Of a stretch of DNA of 31,676 nt, positions 1-7,400 are shown piece after piece (position 1 is the stretch's first letter; every line of letters starts with the position of its first letter). This DNA is from a virus. The DNA is taken from the IMG/VR virus record IMGVR_UViG_3300008113_000257, positions 1 to 31,676 of that record; one strand, given 5' to 3'. The notes beneath the pieces are model-generated. The model was not told the DNA's origin and did not search any database. It was given only the letters and a program-made list of their open reading frames with translations. Both the position numbers and the translations under genes were made by a program.

Positions 1-60
1 AAAAAAGATGGGTCCCCATAAGCTATAAAGCTATCCACTCGCCTCATAAGTATCAAACGC

Positions 61-185
61 ATAAAAAAACCAAAAAAAATCCCCCCCACCATAAAAATCC
101 CCCCAGACCTCATGCTAAAAACAAACACAAAAACAATCACCCTCAAAAAAATCCGCCACCAAAAAAATCGCCCAAAACCCCCCAC
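61..185. repeat. Low-complexity A/C-rich tract with poly-C runs
   Basis: Counting 61-180 by eye gives about 105 of 120 bases as A or C, with only 4 G and 11 T. The tract holds C runs of seven (81-87) and six (99-104 and 178-183) plus several A runs. Nothing else in this AT-rich window looks like it. It covers the 5' end of the small membrane-protein gene. The minus strand is correspondingly G/T-rich with G runs. Its role is unknown. Confidence 0.7.
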
Positions 186-312
186 GCCATATTGGAATTT
201 TTGGAAGGTTGTGTTTGCTGGCTGGTTAATTCGTTATCCGAAAACTTACATGAAATTAATTGGTCTGCCAATCGGATTTCTTTTAGTAATGATATATAAT
301 GCGACAAGATAA
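112..312 (+). CDS. Small membrane protein, phage hypothetical
   Basis: A 66-aa protein. Residues 1-25 are basic and rich in K, T and P; they are encoded by the A/C-rich tract at 61-185. From about residue 28 (YWNFWKVVFAGWLI) the protein looks like a normal conserved domain. A hydrophobic segment, LIGLPIGFLLVMIY (about residues 49-63), should span a membrane once, with a short polar tail. No Shine-Dalgarno sequence is visible before the ATG, so the first 20 or so residues are uncertain, but no other ATG occurs before residue 47. The gene lies 8 bases before the next one. Function unknown; the WNFWKVVxAGWLxRxPKTY stretch has the look of a conserved small protein of marine T4-like phages (memory only, not searched). 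Confidence 0.6.
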   Translation: MLKTNTKTITLKKIRHQKNRPKPPTPYWNFWKVVFAGWLIRYPKTYMKLIGLPIGFLLVMIYNATR

Positions 313-320
313 AATACCTA

Positions 321-506
321 ATGAACAAAATTTATCACATATATGTAAAGAATATATGTTTATATCATTCGATACCTGAGGAAGACTTTGACAAATTATG
401 GGATTTCGTGCAAAAGCTGACTTGGCTTACTGAGATCGAAGAGAACGACATACAATATGAAGAAGTGACCACAAACAAGGAATTGGTCCTGAATTCCTCG
501 TATTGA
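321..506 (+). CDS. Conserved small cyanophage-type protein
   Basis: A 61-aa protein beginning MNKIYHIYVKNICLYHSI and ending YEEVTTNKELVLNSSY. From memory, small T4-like cyanophage proteins share this plan: an N-terminal YHIYxKxxCxxHSL followed by a C-terminal YEEVxxNKExxLNSSx. The middle (EEDFDKLWDFVQKLTWL) looks helical. It has no signal peptide or membrane segment. Function unknown. Its TGA stop (504-506) lies inside the -35 hexamer of the promoter that follows, so this gene and the cassette behind it are directly abutted. No good ribosome binding site is visible upstream. Confidence 0.75.
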   Translation: MNKIYHIYVKNICLYHSIPEEDFDKLWDFVQKLTWLTEIEENDIQYEEVTTNKELVLNSSY

Positions 507-531
507 CAAAAGCTAAATAGGACGCTACAAT
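503..531 (+). promoter_or_regulatory. Sigma70-type promoter
   Basis: TTGACA at 503-508 is a perfect -35 hexamer. A 17-base spacer separates it from TACAAT at 526-531, a five-of-six match to the -10 hexamer. Transcription would begin near 538, about 17 bases before the glycosyltransferase ATG. The -35 box overlaps the stop codon of the preceding gene. The spacer also contains CTAAATA (513-519), one base pattern away from the phage late motif, so mixed early/late use is possible. Confidence 0.65.
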
Positions 532-554
532 TGAGTTGGAGTTTATTTTAATCC

Positions 555-1325
555 ATGGCAAAAGGTTTTACAGTAAAGGCAAATTCTCCCATTAAAGAAA
601 GAACAGAAGAATGGGATTATGAAAAAATTAAAGAACGGATGCGAGGTAAAAGCATCGTATTTTGTTTACCAGGAAGAGGGTGCTCATTTACTTTCTTAAA
701 GTCATTTGTACAATTATGCTTTGATATTGTACAAAATGGAATGAGTATTCAAATCTCACAAGATTACTCATCCATGGTAAACTTTGCTCGTTGTAAATGT
801 CTAGGAGCAAATGTCCTCCGTGGACCAAAGCAAGAGCCCTGGGACGGAAAACTAGAATATGATTATCAATTATGGATTGATAGTGATATCGTTTTCAATA
901 GTGAAAAATTTTGGCAGCTCTGCGATCTTGCTCTAGAAGAAGAAGGAGAAGAGAAAGAAGTTGTTGCCGGTTGGTATGCAACAGAAGATGGTCGTACTAC
1001 ATCAGTTGCTCATTGGCTCGAAGAAGAAGAATTCCGCCAAAATGGTGGAGTTATGAATCATGAGACAGTAGAAAGCATCAGCAAGCGTCGTAAGCCATTC
1101 ACAGTTGATTACACTGGCTTTGGTTGGGTTCTGATCAAGAAAGGTGTATTTGAAAATCTTGAATATCCTTGGTTTGCACCAAAGATGCAAGTGTTCGAAT
1201 CTGGTGCAGTTCAGGATATGTGTGGAGAAGATGTTTCATTCTGTCTCGATGCAAAAGAAGCTGGATTTGAAATTTGGTGTGATCCTCGTATTCGTGTAGG
1301 ACATGAAAAAATTCGTGTGATATGA
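555..1325 (+). CDS. GT-A fold glycosyltransferase-like protein
   Basis: A 256-aa soluble protein that probably transfers a sugar from a nucleotide sugar to an unknown acceptor (phage DNA, virion or host surface). The N-terminal strand IVFCLPGRGCSF (about 35-46) is followed by a DxD-type metal/nucleotide-sugar site, WIDSDIVF, with DSD at residues 109-111. The C-terminus has GEDVSFCLDAKEAGFEIW (from residue 224) and then VGHEK with H250, the usual catalytic-acid and second metal-ligand arrangement in GT-A enzymes. GGAG at 538-541 is a rather distant Shine-Dalgarno. A promoter lies just upstream, and the stop overlaps the next ATG (ATGA, 1322-1325). Hand-counted lines give 42-48 % GC, well above the baseplate genes. 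Similar proteins are common in marine T4-like phages (memory); the substrate cannot be inferred. Confidence 0.75.
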   Translation: MAKGFTVKANSPIKERTEEWDYEKIKERMRGKSIVFCLPGRGCSFTFLKSFVQLCFDIVQNGMSIQISQDYSSMVNFARCKCLGANVLRGPKQEPWDGKLEYDYQLWIDSDIVFNSEKFWQLCDLALEEEGEEKEVVAGWYATEDGRTTSVAHWLEEEEFRQNGGVMNHETVESISKRRKPFTVDYTGFGWVLIKKGVFENLEYPWFAPKMQVFESGAVQDMCGEDVSFCLDAKEAGFEIWCDPRIRVGHEKIRVI

Positions 1326-1462
1326 TCAACATTCTTTATAAAGGAAGAAAAATTTATACGAATCTCACAGAAGAAGAATCTACAGAAATTCTTTTCGAAC
1401 TCGCCGAAAAGTCTTATAATGGCGAAATTGATGCAAATGAAATTGAATTGGAGGAAGTCTAA
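1322..1462 (+). CDS. 46-aa acidic small protein
   Basis: A short gene of 46 codons starting MINILYKGRKIY and ending EIDANEIELEEV. It overlaps the glycosyltransferase stop by ATGA and its own TAA overlaps the next ATG (TAATG at 1460-1464), so it is likely translationally coupled on both sides. The N-terminal half is basic and hydrophobic; the C-terminal half is strongly acidic, with a helix-like LTEEESTEILFELAEK stretch. No domain is recognised. The tight overlaps and lack of any alternative frame make it a credible gene despite its size. Confidence 0.65.
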   Translation: MINILYKGRKIYTNLTEEESTEILFELAEKSYNGEIDANEIELEEV

Positions 1463-1605
1463 TGGCAAAAGTTAAGAGTCTGAGTGGATCAGCACATATT
1501 GAACCCAAACCCAAAAAATCTCGACAGGGTGATGGGAAGCATACAAAGTATGCTGCAACGAGCAGGAACAATGCTCGAAAGCCTAGCCGAGGTCAAGGAA
1601 CTTAA
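1462..1605 (+). CDS. 47-aa conserved basic cyanophage-type protein
   Basis: A 47-codon gene starting MAKVKSLSGSAHIEPKPKKS and ending KPSRGQGT. It is rich in K, R, S and G with no hydrophobic core, so it is probably disordered or nucleic-acid bound. A strong Shine-Dalgarno, GGAGG at 1450-1454, lies 7 bases before the ATG; this is the best ribosome binding site in the region and suggests high expression. The pattern PKPKKxRQGxGxHTKYAxxSRNxxxKxxRGQG matches a small protein that I recall as widely conserved among T4-like cyanophages. Function unknown. It is the last gene before the terminator at 1622-1644. Confidence 0.8.
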   Translation: MAKVKSLSGSAHIEPKPKKSRQGDGKHTKYAATSRNNARKPSRGQGT

Positions 1606-1621
1606 ATAGAATAAAGTTATT

Positions 1622-1644
1622 AGGAGTCTTATGGCTCCTTTTTT
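1622..1644 (+). terminator. Intrinsic terminator overlapping a start codon
   Basis: AGGAGTC (1622-1628), a TTAT loop (1629-1632) and GGCTCCT (1633-1639) form a 7-bp stem (one G-T pair), followed by a run of six T ending at 1644. This is a textbook rho-independent terminator, placed 17 bases after the stop of the 47-aa gene. The ATG of the next ORF (1631-1633) lies in the loop and the last base pair, and its AGGAG ribosome binding site forms the 5' arm. Confidence 0.75.
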
Positions 1645-1918
1645 CGATCTAAATTTAGAACAAATTCAGAATTGGGTAGAATTTTACAATAAAAAGTATG
1701 AATCTTGGAAATTTTTTGAGGACTGTGCAACATATGACACTTATATTAACGGAATCAAAACAAATAATGGTAGATATAACTTAATTTTAGCTCAACCCAA
1801 TGAGAAATTAAGAAAATTTAGAGAAAAATTAGCAAAAACAGAGTACTATTCTCTTTGGGATGCCGAATATTTAAAAGAAATATTGGAAGATGACTACGAT
1901 TTGATTGACATGGGATAG
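1631..1918 (+). CDS. Hypothetical 95-aa protein
   Basis: A 95-aa protein, MAPFFDLNLEQIQNWVEFYN..., rich in aromatic and charged residues, with a predicted helical C-terminus (KLRKFREKLAKTEYYSLWDA and then an acidic tail). No known domain, signal or membrane segment is recognised. The start at 1631 has an AGGAG 5 bases upstream, but both sit within the terminator hairpin at 1622-1644, so expression may be low or conditional. The only other in-frame methionine is near the C-terminus, so a non-ATG start is the only alternative. GC falls abruptly to about 28 % (line 1681-1740), unlike the cassette before it. Confidence 0.6.
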   Translation: MAPFFDLNLEQIQNWVEFYNKKYESWKFFEDCATYDTYINGIKTNNGRYNLILAQPNEKLRKFREKLAKTEYYSLWDAEYLKEILEDDYDLIDMG

Positions 1919-1961
1919 TAACCCCATAAAAAGTTCTGATTTTCACTAATCAAGAGCAAAA

Positions 1962-2219
1962 ATGACCAAAAAAGTAGACAAAGACCGAGAATACATGATG
2001 AATATGTGGGGAACTGAATACTTATCAAGTGATTATGGGTGGGAAAGCAAACTCGAAAGACAAAAAATGCTCCGTGAGATCTCAAATGACGAGCTGACTC
2101 CCAAAAAACACGATTTTATCTCACAAAATGAATTGCATTCTAATATTCGTAATGATGACGACTACGATGATTGGGAATATGGAACAGAACCACTATATGA
2201 ATTCAAAAAATATGAATAA
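1962..2219 (+). CDS. Hypothetical 85-aa acidic protein
   Basis: An 85-aa hydrophilic protein starting MTKKVDKDREYMMNMWGTEY. It has a very acidic, aromatic C-terminus (NDDDYDDWEYGTEPLYEF). No domain is recognised; it is likely soluble and partly disordered. The start at 1962 is favoured because it is the first ATG, though methionines 12, 13 and 15 are possible. No clear Shine-Dalgarno is visible. Its TAA stop (2217-2219) lies within the late promoter that drives gp25. Confidence 0.55.
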   Translation: MTKKVDKDREYMMNMWGTEYLSSDYGWESKLERQKMLREISNDELTPKKHDFISQNELHSNIRNDDDYDDWEYGTEPLYEFKKYE

Positions 2220-2222
2220 ATA
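2215..2222 (+). promoter_or_regulatory. T4-like late promoter motif (gp25 unit)
   Basis: AATAAATA fits the T4-like cyanophage late consensus NATAAATA, recognised by the phage late sigma factor (gp55 type). It overlaps the TAA stop of the preceding gene and ends 21 bases before the gp25 ATG. It would drive gp25, gp6 and the two giant proteins. Confidence 0.6.
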
Positions 2223-2243
2223 AGATAGAAAAACATAAAATAA

Positions 2244-2570
2244 ATGCCAATAGAACGAATAAGTAAAGAATTTAAAGACATTAGTAGAAATTTAGTACTG
2301 ACTATCCGAGGCGAAAGGTTTTTTGACCAAAATCTTGGCTCTAATGTGAATAAGTTACTCTTTGAAAATATGGATGATCTAACTGCAGCAAGTATTCAAG
2401 ATGAAATAAGAACTACAATCAATAATTATGAGCCCAGAGTGAATTTGAGGTCCGTAGAGGTCAATCCAGACTACGATCAGAATCAATTTGATGTTACTAT
2501 TACATATGACATCATAGGTATTGATGCCTTACCACAACAGTTATCATTCGCACTATTACCAACAAGATAA
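2244..2570 (+). CDS. gp25: Baseplate wedge protein gp25
   Basis: A 108-aa homolog of T4 gp25, the lysozyme-fold wedge subunit that contacts gp6 and helps trigger sheath assembly; the family is shared with type VI secretion (TssE). The signature core NYEPRV is present with the EPR motif at residues 63-65, preceded by GERFFDQNLGSNVNKLLFEN. The C-terminal strand YDIIGIDALPQQLSF is typical. The protein is short: T4 gp25 is 132 aa, and cyanophage forms are longer still in memory. The missing residues lie between MPIERISKEFKDIS and RNLVLT. No Shine-Dalgarno is visible. The TAA is followed immediately by the gp6 ATG with no gap. Confidence 0.92.
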   Translation: MPIERISKEFKDISRNLVLTIRGERFFDQNLGSNVNKLLFENMDDLTAASIQDEIRTTINNYEPRVNLRSVEVNPDYDQNQFDVTITYDIIGIDALPQQLSFALLPTR

Positions 2571-4487
2571 ATGTCTTTAGTAAATTTCACAAATTTAGAT
2601 TTTGATCAGATTAAAGTCTCAATTAGAGATCACCTAAGGGCAAACTCTAATTTTACTGACTATGATTTTGAAGGCTCTAACCTTTCTACCATTATAGATG
2701 TTCTTGCGTATAACACCTATATTGCTTCCTATAATGCCAATATGGTTAGTAATGAAGTTTTCATTGATTCGGCAACACTCAGAGAGAATGTAGTATCTTT
2801 AGCAAAAAATATAGGATACTTACCAAAATCGAGAACTTCATCAAAGGCGAATGTAAGCTTTTTTGTGGATCTGTCCACTAGTACAAAAATCCCAAGATAC
2901 TTAACTTTAAAAAAGGGCGTAGTTTGTACATCCCCAGTAAACATATATTCGGAGAGTTATACTTTTTGTATATTAGATGATATAACTGTTCCTGTAACAG
3001 ATAATGTTGCACTTTTCGAAAATGTCACCATTTATGAAGGAACCTATATGGTTTCTAATTTTTTGGTCGATTCGTTGAATACAAATCAAAAATTCATTTT
3101 AAATAATGCAAATATTGATGCATCAACGATTAGTATAACAGTAAAAGATTCCCAACAAAGTTCGGTAAGAAGACCATTCGTATTGTCTGAAAATATTATT
3201 GGAATAAATCAAAATTCTAAAATATATTTCCTCCAAGAAGTAGAAGATGAAAGATACGAATTAATTTTTGGTGATGGCATATTTGGACAGAAATTAGAAT
3301 CTGGAAATTTAATAGAAGCATCCTATCTAATTTCAAGCGGCGAAGCAGCGAATAGAATCTCTTCATTTAATTTTATAGGAAAAATTACAGATGATACGAA
3401 TTCTGTTCTAAATGGAGAAGTTTCATTGGTGACAACGAATGCTATTTCTGATGGAGGTTTAGAAAAGGAGTCTATCAGCTCAATAAAAAAATATGCTCCA
3501 AGACTGTATTCCGCATACAATAGAGCCGTCACTTCATCTGACTATGAATCTATTATAGGTAAAATATATCCAGAAGCAGAATCAGTATGTGCATATGGCG
3601 GAGAAGAATTGGATCCTCCACAATATGGAAAAGTATTTATCGCAATAAAACCAAAATTTAATGGAACTTTTCTGTCAAATACGATAAAAGATAATATAAA
3701 AAATGAATTAAAGAAATACAGTGTTGCCGGAATATTACCAGAAATCATAGATTTGAAGTATTTGTACATAGAAACCGATTCTGATGTATATTATAATAAA
3801 AATCTGACTTCAAATGTGAATGACATATTAACACAGATTACGGAAAATATCACATTATATTCCAAATCAAATGATCTCAATCAGTATGGATCTAGATTTA
3901 AGTATAGTAAGTACCAAAAGCTAATTGACGAGAGTAATTTAGCAATAACATCAAATATCACAAGAATCAGGATCAGGAGAGACCTCTCTGTATTATTATA
4001 TCAACCAACATTATATGAGATATGTTTTGGTAATTCTTTCTTCGTGAGAAATTGCGATGGATATAATATCCAAACATCTGGATTTAGAATTAGAGATTTT
4101 TCGGATACCGTATATATTTCTGATATTCCAGGCCAAACAAATAAAGACTTTGGAGAGTTGGTCTTATTTAAATTGATTGGATCGCAAGAACCACAAATAT
4201 TAAGGCGAAATATTGGAACAATAGATTACATTAAAGGAGAAATAATTACATCTCCCTTAGAGGTAATATCCACTAGTAAAAATTTTGGTGGGAATCCAAT
4301 TATAGAACTTTCTGCAATCCCAAGATCAAATGATGTAATTGGATTACAGGATTTATATTTGCAACTAGATATTAATAATACAACCATAAACATGGTTGCA
4401 GATCAGATTACATCTGGCGAAGACATATCTGGGTCTCGCTACATTTCATCCTTAAGTTACACTGAAAATAATCTAGTAAGAAAGTAA
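2571..4487 (+). CDS. gp6: Baseplate wedge protein gp6
   Basis: A 638-aa homolog of T4 gp6 (660 aa), the wedge subunit that dimerises into the inner baseplate ring and clamps gp7 and gp25; it belongs to the baseplate J-like family. The N-terminus (NFTNLDFDQIKVSIRDHLRA, then STIIDVLAYNTYIASYNANM) is the family helical region. RYELIFGDGIFGQKLESGN at about residues 227-246 is the most diagnostic motif. The middle (SSIKKYAPRLYSAYNRAVTS, about residue 303) continues the baseplate J core. The start abuts the gp25 stop, and TAATG at 4485-4489 overlaps the next gene, so the three genes are probably coupled. Confidence 0.92.
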   Translation: MSLVNFTNLDFDQIKVSIRDHLRANSNFTDYDFEGSNLSTIIDVLAYNTYIASYNANMVSNEVFIDSATLRENVVSLAKNIGYLPKSRTSSKANVSFFVDLSTSTKIPRYLTLKKGVVCTSPVNIYSESYTFCILDDITVPVTDNVALFENVTIYEGTYMVSNFLVDSLNTNQKFILNNANIDASTISITVKDSQQSSVRRPFVLSENIIGINQNSKIYFLQEVEDERYELIFGDGIFGQKLESGNLIEASYLISSGEAANRISSFNFIGKITDDTNSVLNGEVSLVTTNAISDGGLEKESISSIKKYAPRLYSAYNRAVTSSDYESIIGKIYPEAESVCAYGGEELDPPQYGKVFIAIKPKFNGTFLSNTIKDNIKNELKKYSVAGILPEIIDLKYLYIETDSDVYYNKNLTSNVNDILTQITENITLYSKSNDLNQYGSRFKYSKYQKLIDESNLAITSNITRIRIRRDLSVLLYQPTLYEICFGNSFFVRNCDGYNIQTSGFRIRDFSDTVYISDIPGQTNKDFGELVLFKLIGSQEPQILRRNIGTIDYIKGEIITSPLEVISTSKNFGGNPIIELSAIPRSNDVIGLQDLYLQLDINNTTINMVADQITSGEDISGSRYISSLSYTENNLVRK

Positions 4488-7400
4488 TGTCAATTAAAAG
4501 AGTCAAAATATCATCAATCGTAGATACTCAATTTCCTCTATATGTTAGAGAAGAGTATCCTTTAATATCCGAATTTATATCCGAATATTATAAATCACTG
4601 GATAATAGTGGATCGACATACGATATTTTACAGAATATAGACCAATATATAAAATTGGATCATATAACAAATTTAATTGAATCAACTACTCTTACTTCGA
4701 ATTTAGATATAATATCAAATGAAATACTAGTATCTTCGACAGAGGGATTTCCAGAAAATAATGGAATTATAAAAATAAACGAAGAGATCATCTATTATAA
4801 ATCAAAAAATCCAACTACATTTCTTGAGTGCATTAGAGGATTCAGTGGGGTAACTTCATATAAAAATTCCAACAATCCAGAAGAGTTGGTCTTTTCCGAA
4901 TCATCTAGCAGTGAGCACCAAAAAGATACTACAGTAGAAAATCTAAGTGTATTATTTCTAAAAGAATTTTTTGCAAAATTAAAAAAACAATTTATACCAG
5001 GATTTGAGAATAGAGAGTTATATAAAGACGAAAATAAAAAAGTAAACGAAAAGAATTTTATTGTACATTCAAAGGATTTTTATTCCACAAAAGGAACTGA
5101 TAGTTCTTTTGAGATCCTGTTTAATGCAATATATGGAGATTTAGCTAAAGTAATAAAACCCAGAGATTTTCTTATTAGACCATCAGATGCCAACTATAAG
5201 ATAACAAAAGACATAGTTGTAGAGTCAATAGTAGGTAATCCTATAGAATTATATAATCGCACATTATTCCAAAAACAATCTCAGGGATTGGCTGAAGCTT
5301 TTGCTACAATTACAAATGTAGAAGAGATCATAAGAGACCAAAAAAAGTATTATATTTTGAGTCTAGATTATGATTATGATAAAGATGTGAGCGTTAGGGG
5401 CAGTATCTTTGGTGATTTTGCTATATATGCAAAAACAAAAACATTAAATCATACAAAAATTCAATCCAATACATTAACAGTAGATTCCACTATAGGATTT
5501 CCCCATAGTGGAGAGCTTGTAGTAAGAAGTTCACAAGGAAATGACTTAATCATCTCATATAATTCCAAAAACAACAATCAATTTCTTGATTGTAATATCG
5601 AAGAGGACATCGATATCTCAGAAGATGTGAATCTAAATGTTTATGCTTACTCTCTCATAAATGACCAAGAAGTGAGAGTTAGAATTCTCGGTGTAATCAG
5701 AGACTTAGAAAGTTTTTCTGGGAGTAAATACCACGAAAAGGGAGAAATAATAAATTACAAAACTTTAGGTAAAGCATATGATAATTTTAGATATAATGAT
5801 TGGATATTAGACATTCCAAATAAGCATTTGGTGAGTAAATTCGAAAAATTTGGATTAGACCAACTTCTAATTTTTACTTATGATGTCACTTTCATAAATC
5901 CATTAGATGAGGTATACATTCAATTTTTTGACGGAAATGACCAAAAAATAAAAGAAGATATATTTTCCGTAATTCAAATATCACAGGATAAAAAATCATT
6001 TTATGTTTCAAATCAATATAGTATTACAAAAATATATTATGTAAGAAAAGCACTAAGATTATATAATGAAATTATTAATAATGTACAAAATGTCTATGGT
6101 GATGTACAAGATAATGTTTATATTACTGCACAAGGAATACCAGATTATATTGATCCAAATATAGAAAAAAGAAATTTTTCTATTGATATTTTTGGTACAT
6201 TACAGCCAATAGAGAACTCTAAAGTTGGAATCTCTACAATATTGAATAATTCCAATTTACCAATAAAATTAGAACAAAATCACGATTTTAAGAATGGAGA
6301 TTCTGTTGTCTATGTACAAAATCCAGATACTTATGAGCTACAAAATGGCGATACAATTAATTTGAATATTTTTTCTGGGTTAAATCAAAACGAGGTATAT
6401 TATACAGAAAATGTAGATGATGACGAATTAAGACTATTTAAAAATAGATCAGACATATATTTTTCAAGATATAGTCCCATTACATTTAATAGAATATATT
6501 CTTCTAGAAATTTAAAAGAAATATTATATTCTGATTTGGATAAAATAGAGTTATTAGCCAGTAATTATTTTTTCCAAAAAAATGAATTTGTTATAATATT
6601 CGACGACACGAAAAATATAGAAGTTTGGTATTATATTTACAAAGAAAATGCATGGGAAAAAATCGACTCTCAAATTTCTGGGGGATTATATCCAAAAACT
6701 TACTTAACAGAATCAAAGGAATTAAAGGAAATAAAAAATATTGATTTGATAAAAAAAATATCATTACCAGAACAAGTCGATGTACTAGAAGAGACGACTC
6801 CAGGAACAACTGGTATTTTGATGAATGGAGTAGAAATATTAAATTATAAAACAAATAATTTTCTATATTATGGAAACATAGAAAAAGTTGATATAGTTTC
6901 CAATGGTGAAGATTATGACATAATAAATTTACCTACAATAGAAGTTTCTCCTGGATTATCAACAGCAAATGTTGCAAAAGTATATCCAGAAGTCAATGGC
7001 ATATTGGAAAAAATTGATTTGTTAGATGGTGGTTTTGACTATATTGAAGAGCCAAAAATAAAAGTATTAGGTGGAAATGGGTCGGGGGCTCAAGCTAAAG
7101 CAAATCTAATTACATTTACTCATGAAGTAGAATTTATCCCTTCTATTAATTTTGTCAACTTAAGTACTAATACTATATCATTTTCTACTTATCACAAATT
7201 TAGAGACTATGAGGAAGTAATATATGAAACAAATGGAAATTCTGCTATTGTAGGACTAGTTACATCTTCCACATATTTTGCAACAGTAGAAGACGATTAT
7301 ACAATAAAGTTATACGAAACCAAAATAAATGCCTTGTCTGGGCTCGAAATAAATCTTACTTCATATGGAACAGGAACCCAAAAAATAGTAGCAAAACAGA

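Noticed and set aside
7-22. Possible minus-strand terminator: ATGGG and CCCAT next to an A run on the + strand
   Set aside because: The loop would be two bases or the stem only four pairs, and no minus-strand gene is seen next to it.
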